DNA of 64,000 bases from Karalla daura. Lineage: Eukaryota > Chordata > Actinopteri > Chaetodontiformes > Leiognathidae. Location: NCBI GenBank assembly GCA_029224185.1, contig CM055199.1:19222267-19286266 (forward strand). Reading direction: 5' to 3'. Shown piece after piece: positions 48,303-59,785 of the stretch (position 1 is the stretch's first letter; every line of letters begins with the position of its first letter). The position numbers and the translations under genes are program-made. Below the pieces are notes generated by a model that was not told where the DNA came from, did no database searches, and saw only the letters and a program-made list of their open reading frames with translations.

Positions 48303-48339
48303 ATGCAGGTGCAGAGAGTCGTTCTTAACTCACGACCAG
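48303..48339 (+). CDS. ptgr2: ptgr2 coding exon 1
   Basis: It encodes MQVQRVVLNSRP and the first base of Gly13. Donor CCAG|GTAAAG. Confidence 0.95.
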
Positions 48340-51300
48340 GTAAAGCAGCTTCGTTTTTTGCATGCCAGAGATGATCTGTGTGTGTCCTGTGCTGCTATTA
48401 TGGCTGCGGCTGTAACTATGTCTGTAATGTCTGTTAAGGTGCAAATGGGGTGCCAGGTCCAGAGAATTTCCGCCTGGAAGAGACGACCTTAGCCCTTGAC
48501 CTGCAAGACGGAGAGGTTCTGGTTCGGACGCTTTACCTGTCAGTGGACCCTTACATGGTACAGATACTCAGTCAGTCAAATGATAGACAGCTAATCAGAG
48601 AAGAGCCTGAAATGAATCTGTGCAGATATGGAACATGATATTCCCACAAAACTAATACAACCAGTGTTTCACAACTTCTTCTCTGTTCAGCCCATTTAAA
48701 TTCCCTTTTAGGACTCTAGGCTCTAAATGCTCAATCCTAAAAAGCAAAGGTAACATCTCCACCTCTTGTGCATTTCATAATACCCATGCTCTACAGAGAT
48801 GCAGGATGAATGCAGAGACTGGTGCTGGTTACCTCACTCCGTGGCAGCTCTCTGAGAGCATCGATGGTGGAGGCGTTGGGATGGTGGACTCCAGCCGCTG
48901 CAGCAGCTACACCAAAGGAGATGTAGTCACTTCATTCAACTGGCCATGGCAGACGCATGCTGTGATGAAAGGAAGTGTTTTGCAGAAGGTATATCACCCG
49001 TGGGGATGAGCAGACTGTAGTTCATACATCCTGTCCTCTGCATACACAGATGAGTAGTCGCAGTTTTGATATTACCTTCTATCTGTTGCAGGTCGATCCA
49101 CGGTTGGTCGAGGGACACTTGTCCTACGCTTTGGGTGCAGTTGGTATGACAGGCCTCACTTCCCTGATAAGTGTCAGGGAGAAGGGCCACATCACCAAAG
49201 GGGCCAATCAGACCATGGTGGTGAGCGGGGCAGCTGGGGCCTGTGGCTCCATAGCTGGACAGGTACACTCCAAGTTTGCAGTTACAGGGATGTTTCCCTG
49301 TAGCCTTTCCCTATCCCAGATTGAGGCCAAAATGCACATGAATATGCATTCATTCATGTTTTTTTTCTTTTCCAAACCCTGCAACCCTATCTTATACCAA
49401 GCGGGTTATATAATGGATGGATGAAATGACAAGATAGCATCTGTAATTTAAGACATACCTGATTTACGAAGGGTTAAGAAGCAAGATATGCTTCGTGGAA
49501 ACTGGAAGCCTTTAATTTCAGAAACTGCACTCAGCAGATCTAATCTGGCTAACCACAGATGTTAAACGTAAACAGAGGAGATGGGAGGGAAGAAGAAGAT
49601 GAAGCGATATCTCGATTATACGATTCCCCCATCTCACTCTCTGTTTTTTTTTTCTTTTTTGTCCCCCAAGATCGGCCGATTGGATGGTTGCGCAAGAGTG
49701 GTTGGGATTTGCGGCTCTGAGGAGAAGTGCAGAGCTTTGGTCGATGATCTTGGCTTCTCTGCAGCCATCAACTACCGCCAGGAGGACGTCCCTGCCAGAC
49801 TCAAGGCGTGCTGTCCTGACGGGATAGATGTTTACTTCGACAACGTGGGAGGTGCCATCAGTGACAGTGTAATCGCCCAGGTACTCCTCAGGCATGCTAC
49901 GGGCCATAACATATCCTGTGTTTACCACTTGTTGTTTGTTTTGAGAATTCTACCTCAGGCATGTGTTTAGAGTACAAAGTACAGTACAAGTTTATTAATA
50001 CACTTTCAGATCCAGTTCAGTTCAGCTTTATTTAACTTGCCAGTACCAGCATATAGTGCATTTTATTTATTTAATTGACAGGAGCAATACATTTAGATAT
50101 TGTTGCATCTTTTGTGAGAAGGCAGCTTAGGCTATAGAGGAAATTTGGCAACAATTGTCAGTCCTTTTTAAACCTTTGTAAAACAAATAAAGCACCCCAG
50201 TAACAGAGGTAGAGACCAACAGCAGAACAAAGACTTACATGCAGAAATAAAAACAAACAATCTGAAAAATAAAACCCTCCACTAGGGTCAAAAGAGGCAT
50301 GAATACTTTAAGTAGGGGCAGAATCCAAGGGGGTTACAGAGTCAGTGCAACTGGACTCATTGGGACTTGTGCAAGAGGCCATGTCATTTCTGATGGGGAA
50401 GCCCAGGTGTTAACCTGCGAGACGTTGTCAGAATGCCCACTATGAGTGCCTGGTGGTTGTTGTTGGGAGAGTACCTTGCTTTTCTGTCTGTGAAGCCAGT
50501 GACTGCTTAATCTCGGGTTTCCCCCCCAACCAGCCAGTCAGTCCAGAACTGAAGAAGCCCCTCGAATGAAAACGCCTTCACCAGTGTGCAACGAGTTTAA
50601 AACTCAGACGACACGGGCAAACGAGAATCTCCACAGAACACACAGTAAAGAAGCGAGAGATAATATCGGTGCTTCATTTATCCCTGAAGGTGAAATTGTT
50701 CTGTACAGCAGCCAAAGTCACATAGAAGAACATCACACTGACAATACACAACAGTCCACACAGAAAAGAAAAACACAGTTACAGTTCAAACAGGAAAAAT
50801 GTAATAAGTAAAGCATTTCTCAAGAAATGTCTCTTAAACCTAATGTATAGATGTAGTGTGTAGGAGCCTGAGAGATTAAAGCTTTTTTAACTTTTTTTTA
50901 AAGTTTCATTAAAAGAAAATCATACAGAATCATATTCATCATATGTGACAATGTAGTGCTTATACACAACATATACACCTAACATACATTATAACCATAA
51001 TAACACAGCAAAAGAGACACAGACTTTATTGACAGAGTATAAAATAAAAGAAAATAGAATAATAGTATAATAATACTAATATGTAGACTCACATATAGAA
51101 ACATACTAATATACAAACATGTATATCAGATTAATAATGTAGGTCTGATTTGTATTGCATGGGTTCCTCATTATAACATTATCTTTTTGCAGCCTCAGGG
51201 AGTATGTTAATTGTTCCATTTGATACATTTCCTTTATTTTTTTCTGTCCACTTATTATATGCTGGAGGGTCAGGCTTCAGCCACCTTATTAGAAAGAATA

Positions 51301-52009
51301 TAATGAATTGCTCTGACTAATAGTATCTGTAAAAGAGATTTGTTTGGCTCTCCCTTTGATACCTAGTCAAGAAGTTTAAAGGTCTGGATGTCAACATGGT
51401 CTCCATCCTCTCTTCTTCTCCTTCTCTGTTCTTCTTCTAATGCCTCTCCCTCTTGCCTCCAGATGAACAGCAACAGCCACGTGATCCTGTGTGGGCAGAT
51501 CTCGCAGTACAACAAGGACGTGCCGTATCCGCCGCCACTCAGCGAGGACATCCAGGGAATCCTGCGGAGCAGGAACATCACCCGGGAGCGCTTCATGGTG
51601 CTCGACTACATGAGCCAGGCCGAGGCCGCCCTCTGCGAGCTCAGCCGCCGCGTTCAATCAGGCCAAATCAAGGTAGGGAGGAAATGGTGACGATCTGTGG
51701 TTCACTGTGTGGGTGGCAAAATGCACAACAGTGCCCCCCTCCCTTCTTCACCCAGTCTGAGTCTCTCCATATCGGCTAATTCTGCTTCCTCTCTGCAGGT
51801 GCTGGAAACTGTGGTGGACGGCATTGAGAATATGGGAGGTATGTGTGGCTTTTTTTCTTTTGAAGCATCTTCTCCTCACTGTACAACTGTATTTCCGTTC
51901 CCGGGGCAGGAGCTGAGTCGTCCTGTTTTCTCTCTCTCTTCCAGTTGCATTTTGTTCCATGATGAAAGGGGGGAACATTGGCAAGCAGATCGTAAAGATA
52001 TCGGAGTGA
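48303..52009 (+). CDS. ptgr2: Prostaglandin reductase 2 (complete)
   Basis: PTGR2 is a cytosolic NADPH-dependent zinc-independent MDR reductase that reduces the 13,14 double bond of 15-keto-prostaglandins. Eight coding exons (48303-48339, 48439-48557, 48797-48988, 49092-49262, 49671-49880, 51463-51672, 51799-51838, 51945-52009) join with matching phases to 1044 bp, 347 aa (human 351). The N-terminal catalytic part contains VVLNSRPG and TLYLSVDPYM. The nucleotide-binding part has VVSGAAGACGSIAGQIG (about residues 159-175), VVGICGS and VDVYFDNVGG. C-terminal boxes are ILCGQISQYNKDVPYP and KGGNIGKQIV. Tyr64 and Tyr259, which I recall as substrate-contact residues in the human enzyme, are both present at the same numbers. 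The start ATG has A at -3. The protein ends ISE, a few residues shorter than human. The gene is head-to-head with mideas and convergent with tmem62. Confidence 0.97.
48439..48557 (+). CDS. ptgr2: ptgr2 coding exon 2
   Basis: 119 bp, acceptor TCTGTTAAG, donor ATG|GTACAG. It encodes GPENFRLEE through RTLYLSVDPYM. Confidence 0.95.
48797..48988 (+). CDS. ptgr2: ptgr2 coding exon 3
   Basis: 64 codons beginning RCRMNAETGAGYLTPWQLSE, including Tyr64. Acceptor CTCTACAG, donor AAG|GTATAT. Confidence 0.96.
49092..49262 (+). CDS. ptgr2: ptgr2 coding exon 4
   Basis: 57 codons ending in the glycine-rich nucleotide-binding segment GAAGACGSIAGQ. Acceptor TGTTGCAG, donor CAG|GTACAC. Confidence 0.96.
49671..49880 (+). 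CDS. ptgr2: ptgr2 coding exon 5
   Basis: 70 codons with VVGICGSEEKC and VDVYFDNVGG. Acceptor TTTTTTGTCCCCCAAG, donor CAG|GTACTC. Confidence 0.96.
50005..50070 (-). mobile_element. L2-type LINE tail (minus orientation)
   Basis: TTCAGTTCAGCTTTATTTAA is the reverse complement of the common fish L2 end. It lies in ptgr2 intron 5, which at 1.6 kb is the longest intron of the gene. Confidence 0.4.
51463..51672 (+). CDS. ptgr2: ptgr2 coding exon 6
   Basis: 70 codons with VILCGQISQYNKDVPYPPPL (Tyr259) and NITRERFMVLDY. Acceptor CTTGCCTCCAG, donor AAG|GTAGGG. The first codon is an internal Met, not a start. Confidence 0.96.
51799..51838 (+). CDS. ptgr2: ptgr2 coding exon 7
   Basis: A 40-bp micro-exon encoding VLETVVDGIENMG. 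Acceptor CTCTCTGCAG, donor GAG|GTATGT. Confidence 0.94.
51945..52009 (+). CDS. ptgr2: ptgr2 last coding exon
   Basis: It encodes AFCSMMKGGNIGKQIVKISE and TGA. Acceptor TCTCTTCCAG. Confidence 0.95.
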
Positions 52010-52430
52010 CCGATGCCAGCTCCCTCCCGCCCTGATGCCTCCGGATATTAACCAGCAGTGGCCTTTCAATCACCGGCATTAACACTCACTAGACCTGCAT
52101 TATTTAGCAGATGCAGCTGTTTCCGCTTTAGTACCAGCAGGAATCTGAACTGTCAATGAAAGACTACAAACTGTTTTTTTTTTGATTTTGCTCTTAAAGG
52201 AAATAATGATCAAGTTGATTCCACTACAAACACATAAATGTAATTTGTCGTAGGTCCATGCACAATGATTATGTTAAATAGGCTGTAATCACAAAAGTTC
52301 CACAGATTTTTTTCTGTTTTCAAAAGTGCTAACTCATGTTTTGCATCTTATCTCAAGACACTTAATATCAGTGCCATTCTCTTACCCTGGAAAGTGTACA
52401 AACTGTAAATAAAAATGGATTAAATCTACT
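52010..52430 (+). other. ptgr2: ptgr2 3'UTR
   Basis: About 400 nt, AT-rich, ending shortly after the AATAAA at 52408-52413. Confidence 0.7.
52408..52413 (+). terminator. ptgr2: ptgr2 poly(A) signal AATAAA
   Basis: The only canonical signal within 450 bp of the ptgr2 stop on this strand, with T-rich DNA around it. Confidence 0.7.
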
Positions 52431-52557
52431 TGAATTCCATGGAATGAGGTAGAAACTGAAAGGTAAAGTTGGCAGGTGAAGCGTCTTTAATCGGCTTGTT
52501 CTTCGTGATGCGACGTAAGGAGAGACACAAACTACTGTGATTTACTGTAATGAACAT

Positions 52558-52563
52558 TTTATT
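52558..52563 (-). terminator. tmem62: Candidate tmem62 poly(A) signal AATAAA
   Basis: TTTATT on the plus strand, giving GGAATAAAATG on the sense strand. It would place the tmem62 end about 110-130 bp from the ptgr2 end. Confidence 0.4.
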
Positions 52564-52650
52564 CCACAGCACTATAAACCATTAATAAAATAAAATTGTG
52601 ATTGGCTCTAATTTCAGTTGTCACGAGAAAAATATGTGGCATGTGTAAAA

Positions 52651-52820
52651 TCATCATCATCATCATCATCTTTTCATTCAGATACTCGAGTGTTGGAACA
52701 GAGGAGGCGATGCAGAACGGGTCAAGTGAACACCAGTACATCACTTGTTGTATTTTCCTTGGTAGTGGTAGTAGTAGTAATGGTGGTGGAGGAAGAGGAG
52801 GAGGAGGAGGAGGAGGAAGA
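52651..52820 (+). repeat. (ATC)n and GGT/GGA-rich repeats
   Basis: Simple repeats (ATC)7 at 52651-52670 and a GGTAGT/GGAGGA block at 52760-52820. Confidence 0.85.
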
Positions 52821-53037
52821 GTCCACTTTAGTCGTCTTGTTTTTCCATGTGAACGGTACAGGAACGATCACAACCAGATCCGTCATGACAAGTGTATAGA
52901 GAAACTAGTACAAACGGTCTGGGTTAGAGTTTTTGTTTTTTATGAAATAAAAAAAACAAACAAAAACAAAACCGATCCATGCATGACTCTGAGGTGGAGG
53001 TGAAAGGCAGTCATCTCCTCTTACCTTCTGTTCAACA

Positions 53038-53051
53038 CTGCCACCTTGTGG
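53038..53051 (-). promoter_or_regulatory. CTCF-like motif (minus strand)
   Basis: On the minus strand it reads CCACAAGGTGGCAG, a full match to the CTCF core CCACNAGGTGGCAG. It lies in the convergent 3' region of ptgr2 and tmem62. Confidence 0.6.
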
Positions 53052-54951
53052 ACAGATCACATGGCTCGTGAGTGGCACCAACAACAACAACAACCGAGGG
53101 AAACAAAAACAAAAGTCCATAAACTTTAAGTAGATATTTAGCTTTCTACGAGGTGGGAATCAATACTTGGAAATGTCCATACAAATGGAAAATGTATGGA
53201 GAGAGGAGGAGAGGAGGAGAGGAGGAGAGGAGGAGGGTGGGTCGTTATTAAACGGCCCCCGGCACGAGTGGCCCTAATTGAATTTTCTCCGCTCTTCCAT
53301 TATTACACTGCGTCTTATCACAGAGCCGAGCAATTACTCCACACTCACGCTGGGTACGGTTAGTGAAGGGGGTGAGGTTAAAAAAAACCCCTCTCGGAAC
53401 ATTGCTTCTATTAAAAGACTTGATAAATGTGGTCGTGACCCTTTTGGTCTCGTCTTCCCTTGTTCTCGAGGAATCCAGCACCGGCTACTACGGACGAGGA
53501 GGAGGAGGGGGAGGAGGAGGGAGGGGAGGTCTGAGTGCATCATACACAACCTGACTGTTCTCGCAGTTTCACAGAAAACGTCGACAAATCTGAGCGATAC
53601 AGACAAAAACAACACACACACACACACAAAAGAAAATAAAAGCTGTCACATGAACTCCCAGCAACAGGAAAATGCCCCTTAGTCTCCCCGGTCATCCTGA
53701 TTATCATGAGCGATGAGTGAAGGATTCCAGTGCAGATATATAGATATAGAAAACACGAGAGGGAAATCACTCAATACAATCAGAAGGAATAAATTAAGAG
53801 ATAAAAACAGCATAGTACTTCTTCATGTCATCTCACCACATCTACATCACATTCATTTCCATCCGTCTGGTTTGCGTTTTTTGTCCGTTTTTTTGAGTGT
53901 TTTTTTGTCTGTTAATTCACTGAGGAGTATAAAAACGTTGTCCTGAAGTACTACCGGGACCAGCCTTTATTGTTCAAGTGCTCACATTCCTGAGAAACAA
54001 ACAAGCTGCTTCCTGTCCTCACCTTGGTTTTCTTTGTTTGTTTGTTTGTTTGTTTGTTTTAAAGAGCATGTGAAGATCAGGCCGGCTTCGTTTTCTGTGT
54101 CCTGGTGGGAAATTAAAAAAAAACAACAAAACAAAGAGAAAAACTGGCATCAAAGCGTTTTTTTTTTTGTTCTTTTTTTCCGGATATGACAAGTCAGTGC
54201 GAATATCGAGATTTTTCTTATTTATTTATTCTTTTTTAGTGGCAGTTGTGCGCAACAGATTCAGTCTTTTATCAAAAGCACTTTCAACTGTCATCTACTC
54301 ACACACAGATCTACTACAGTACTCTACTGATCTATCATTCCCTTCCTTTGATTCTTCCTGTGGTCACGTGTAGGATGAACTCGCTTGCATTGCCTGTGTC
54401 TTTGTGTCTCACTGGAAGCTACTACACCTCCGTCTGTTTTTGTTTTTTCTCTTTTATTCCTTTCTTCCTCATCCATGTGGTATCTATGCGTCGGAAAGGT
54501 AAACACGAGGATGGGTTTGGCACGGCCCGGCCTGTCGTCAGAGAGTGGAGGTGAGTTTCGGAGGGAGGAATAAAAGGTGAGATCTTTCTTATTCATCCTT
54601 TGGCAGTGGTGAAGTGGCGTTTGGCCAAGGCAACACTTCCCAAAAAAGTGCTAAAGCTCAAGTTAAATGACTCAGCTTAAATCAGGGGTTTTTTTGGGTG
54701 AGGGGGGGTTGAGGAGGGTTGGGGGGGCCGCGGCACACACTGGACTCGTCCGCCACATCTTTAAATCCTCCTTAACGGTGTTTTTTTTTCTTTTTAAAGT
54801 TTGTTTTTTTTTCGTTTTCAAACACTGTACACGTTGCTATGAATATGGCGAGAGATGTGCTCAACGGTGCTTTACAGTAACATGCATATTAAGTAAACAA
54901 TACTACCTAGAAAGAGGCGGGTGAGTGGTGGACTGTGAAGTGGCTTTGGCA

Positions 54952-55064
54952 GGAGGAGGAGGAGGAGGAGGAGGAGGAGGAGGAGGAGGGAGGTGAAGGA
55001 AAGAGACAGCAAAATATATCTGTGGGGATATATAGGAGGAAGAGGAGGAGGAGGAGGAGGAAAC
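54952..55064 (+). repeat. (GGA)n microsatellites
   Basis: Two (GGA)n blocks (about 54952-54989 and 55034-55064) just after the tmem62 stop on its antisense strand. Confidence 0.9.
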
Positions 55065-55088
55065 CGTGGCGGCACAGTGCAATTACTG

Positions 55089-55409
55089 TCAAGAGGAGGA
55101 GGCGCTCTTGCTGTTGTCTCGGAGGAAGGGGGCGGGGCCTGTCCAGGCGCGGTAGACCAATAGGAGGCAGAGGCCCAGCGCCCACGTGCGGACAGGGGAC
55201 AGGAGGAAGGCCATGGGCCCGTAGGTCTCCAGCAGGAAGTAGCAGGAGTGCGCCTGCCACGACAGCAGCAGCAGCATGAAGAGGTGCACGGCCAGAGTCC
55301 GCCAGCGGCAGCCCGGCCGCAGGAAGTGGGAGCGGAAGGTGTTGCCGCGGCAACGGTGGTGCAGGCTCCAGCACAGGTAGGAGGTGAGGGGCATGTTGAA
55401 GAAGAGCAG
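55089..55409 (-). CDS. tmem62: tmem62 last coding exon
   Basis: 106 codons plus TGA. It encodes LLFFNMPLTSYLCWSLHHRC, two further membrane segments and the hydrophilic end NSKSASSS. Acceptor CCCTCTTGCAG. Confidence 0.96.
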   Translation of the reverse strand: MLFFNMPLTSYLCWSLHHRCRGNTFRSHFLRPGCRWRTLAVHLFMLLLLSWQAHSCYFLLETYGPMAFLLSPVRTWALGLCLLLVYRAWTGPAPFLRDNSKSASSS

Positions 55410-57205
55410 CTGCAAGAGGGACGGAGAGACAGAGAGAGAGGAAGTTAGGGAGGAGAAATGCAGGGTGTCCGCTCCGAACCAGAAATTCTTTTCCAGGACT
55501 TTTCCAGGACATTTTCAGCCTGGGGCGGGACTTGTCCAACCAGGGGAGGGGTGGGGTGGGGCTGGGGGGGGCTTCATGAGAAGCTCTGTGTGAAGAAGAA
55601 GAGGTGACAACGGCCTTGCATGTGCATAACTTTTACTGCACATTCACTCACAGTGCAACATGTGCAAAAGCTGAAACCGCTGTTCTACAAATGAGATAAC
55701 AGCCAAGTTATTGTCCTTCTGTGACTTCTCCTTCCTGCCATCTCCTCTTAACTAAAGCTCCACTTCTGCTTGCACAACTGAATACAGATTTACTGTAGTG
55801 CCACTTGACCTTTGTCTGCTAAATGACCTAATGTAATTATAAAAAAGATAAGATGAACTGTATGCTCTTGGCTTTTCTTTTGGTTTGGATTTTTTTTGGC
55901 TATATTCGATTTATCCTAAAACCCATTTCTCTATTTGCTCGTAGTTATTTGCTCTGTGAATCTGGTTTACATTAAGAGAAAGCCAGTGGGACGCATTGAT
56001 GAATGGATCTGGGCTTGGGGAATACGTGCAAGAGTTACAAAAACAAAAGTTTCTCGACCCGTTTGATTTGAGACTAATTATTTGTGAGCAGCTCCGACAA
56101 ACAGTGACAGTTCAGTCTGACAGTTTCGTTTCAGGTGTTAATAGTCCTATCCAAAGTGAAAATTAGAGAAACACCCCGACATTTCCTGCTCGCTGCTACT
56201 CCACGAGCCTGTCTGTGTGAACGCTCTGAAGCAGCGACTATGAGGCCGGGCTGCTCTGCTGCGTTCAGCACTAACTGTGTCTGCCGGTGGTTTGCTGCAG
56301 AGCGGTGCGGATGCGGTTCGTTTTTATGGGGGTTCAGGGATAAAAACAGCTGCATGCTGCAGCTGAAAATGGTACAAGAGTGACCCAGAACTCTCTGCTT
56401 CTCTCTGCAGCTCTGTCTCTGCCAATAGTTCATTGTAGTCTCTATCAGTAAGTGTGAAACAAATAGAGAAAGTGAGGTGGTCGACTGTGAAAATTAAGCT
56501 TTCTTTTAAAGATTTCTGAGATGTGGATGTGTTATTCTGTGCGTAAATGAACACTTTGCTCACTTGAACGACTCCTACGACGTAAGTGAGGCTGCCCTCC
56601 AGGAAGTGTCCATCGATGAACACCCCGAAAGCGAAGCAGGCGCCACTGTGGCCGTCGATCAGCTCTCCTACGAACCACGGACCTGAGGATGACAGGAATC
56701 ACAGATCAGAGCCTGACTCAGCCTAACCCACATTTATTTCATCATTAAGGCGACAAGCTTGGAGCAGACCTCCCTTCATACTCTACTATTACTATATGCA
56801 GTGGACCCACCTAAGGCTGTGCACAGGTTGAACAGCAGCAGAGAGTAGTAGAAGGTGTCCATTGTACTGACCAGCTGGAGCGACATACATGCTTGAGAGT
56901 ACAATCCTGGAGATGACGGGACAAGAAGACGAGACGAGATTAGATGAGATAAGATCAACGTTTTATTGACTCCACACGGGGAGACTTTACGTTATTGCAG
57001 TGACGAAGAAAGTCGAGGAGCAATCGATAAAAGAGGCGAAGAGTAAGTGATATGTACTCACCCACTCAAGAATTGTGGGAAAACATATAAAAAAAACACT
57101 TCTGTATGAAGTCTCATGAGTTGATATTACACAAATGAAATATGCAAAACAGATGAAATATACCGCACGGAGGCTTGGAATCCAGTTATTTTTCCATAAT
57201 GGTAA

Positions 57206-57262
<57 letters not shown>

Positions 57263-59749
57263 TGTGTGCTTCAGAGATAAGAATGCTGATTATTTGTGCG
57301 TAAACACTAACCCTAGGACTGCAGCAAACTATTTTCGTAGTCAATTAATCTGTCAATTTCTCAATGAGTCAATTAGTTGTTTAGTTTCACACAAACAACT
57401 GAACTCTGAGGAGTTAAAACACTTCAACGCTATTCAGCTTTCCATCACATAGATAAAAAACAGACAATATTCACATTTAAGGAGCTGAGATCAGAGAATT
57501 TAGAGTTAATTCCTGCTTCTTATCTCCCTCATGACATTTCAGAAATGCTTCAATTGAGTAACTGATTATCCAGTCGATTGATCTGACTGTCTGACCTCTA
57601 CAGCAAAGCAAATTTGGAGTTTTTCCAATGGGTTTAACGTGAGTTGAACCCCGTTCCCTGACTGGATAATGAGAGACGGTTGCGAGCGGGCTCACCTCTC
57701 CCAGAGGGAATGCGCAGGAACCTGAAGGCCAGCAGCACGCCCACGTTGAGCAGCATCATGGAGATGAAGGCGGCCCGGGCCAGCACGTAGTGGTCTGTGA
57801 GCAGGATGAAGGACTGCACGAAGCCGAAGCTGGGCGTCAGCTCGTCCTCCAGGGTGAAGTGCTGCTCCCGCACGGACGAGCGGCCCGCCGAGTCCTGGCC
57901 ACACACACACGCACACACACACACACACACGCACACACACACGCACACAAAGAGGAGAAAAGTGTCATTAAGCGTCTGAGACGGCACAGCGGCTGCTTCA
58001 TCGATAGCTACGGTGCCCAGACAGCAGATCAACTGCATCATAAATCAAATCAGGAAAACAAAGCTCCCAAATTCAATCAGGCCTGATGAAATATTAAGAA
58101 GTCTCCCCACACACACACACACATAATTAAGCAGAGGATGGATGGATGTATGGATGAATGAACGGCCGTCCTGACCTCCACTTTAACTCTGATGGTGTGC
58201 AGCCCAGTGAGGTAGAGAGACGGGTCCCACAGGAGAACGTAGAGAGGACCCCCGGCCGAGTGGCCCTTCCCCACAGGCTCCCCGTCTATGCTCACGTGCA
58301 CCGCAGTGATCGGAGCCTCGGAGAAGGCCAGGATTCTGAGAGAGGGAGGGAGGGAGGGAACAATTAGATAAGACGTCTAGAAGCTAAACTTCTGATTAGA
58401 GAGGTCTGAAACCCTTTAGCTTGGTTTATAACGTCCAGATTATTATGACTATAACTCCAACGTGGCTTGTCTGATGTTAGAAGTTCTCATGATGTTGGAA
58501 ATCGATATGGAAATACGATACGATTTATTATGGTATTAACAGCCTTGTGATGTAACCGTGTGAAACAAAGCAGGGGAAGTGTGAGTGCAAACTTCGGGAA
58601 AATTAGAAAAAAGTAGAGAGAGTTCAGAAGTTTCACTTTTCATCGAGACATGAAGAGATGTGTGACTAATGTCATCTAGTTTAGCACTTTTTCATCATTT
58701 CTAAGTAGTTCACTTTTTCTCCTATAAATAGAAGTTTGCTCTTTTTTTCCAATCCCAGAATCCTCGACAAAAAAAAAACCTGGAATGACTTTGAACATGT
58801 ATAGTTTCACATTTTATGAGCAATAACTATACTCTTGATTAGTAAAACTGTGAAAGAAATCAAGTTCAGTTTTGTGTTTTTCCTCATTTTAAACTGCTTA
58901 GACATCCACATCATGTGCAGTCTTCATTTTATGACCATTTGGACCATTTTATATTCAGAATTTTGAACCTCATCAGGTCACAGCTTAGCGGGGACCTAGA
59001 AGGGTGGAATAGAGTGTTCATCCTTGTTCTCTGGTGGAGTTAACATAGAAGCTAGTGAACACTGGTTACATGGTCACATGCTCATCGATCACCCACAGCC
59101 AGCCACTCACTCCTATGAACACTCACGAGGCAGTTACTGGAGCCATAGTATGGAGCGTGTACATGTCCAGCCTTATATGTCTGAGCCAGAGTCCAAAGAG
59201 GACTCAGACACTGAGGAAGAACCACTCGGTGCTTACGCTGACATTGTACCAGAAATCAATGCCAAGCAAAACACTTGCTTATCTGAATGGAGGCGGGTAT
59301 ATGTGGATGTCTTCCATATTTTAGGTTACATTTATGTCCCTCATTCAGATTCACCAAATGTCTACAATTTATATATGACGGACCTGCCATACAGCTTAAG
59401 CCTGAGCAGTCATTATTCAAAGCCAGAGTAAATGTTTTCCATTCTAGGTCCCCTTCACAAAGATCACAAACTACAAGTAGATATCTAGTTCCTCTGCTTG
59501 TCGACAATCTTTCCACCAGATGAGAAAAGAAAACGTACAAAGTCTTAACAAAGTCAGAGCTGCTCGTAGCAAATTAAGACACATTTAAGACAGCGAAGCA
59601 AAAACATAACCTGCTGGACAGAGGTCACTACAGCCTGCACAGGAGCCAACTAGACTGCAGGCTGGGATTCATTTGTTCCTGGAGACGGCTGCTGTGTTGT
59701 GGAAACATCTCTAATAGAGTCAGAGCAGTTAGAGGTTTATGGCTCCGTC

Positions 59750-59785
<36 letters not shown>

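Larger units (their letters stand above)
52540..55088 (-). other. tmem62: Probable tmem62 3'UTR
   Basis: No other gene lies between the tmem62 stop and the signal at 52563-52558. It holds (ATC)n and GGT/GGA-rich repeats at 52651-52820, GAGGA tracts at about 53200-53235 and 54952-55064, and a CTCF-like motif at 53038. Several other TTTATT sites (for example 53965, 54220) could give a shorter UTR. Confidence 0.4.

Noticed and set aside
49881..51462. Extra exon in the long ptgr2 intron
   Set aside because: Exons on either side are in phase and match the human protein without a gap; the intron holds repeat DNA only.
54907..55539. 210-codon minus-strand frame rich in Leu and Ser
   Set aside because: Shifted frame over the last tmem62 exon and a (TCC)n repeat. 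The true frame contains the conserved membrane segments.
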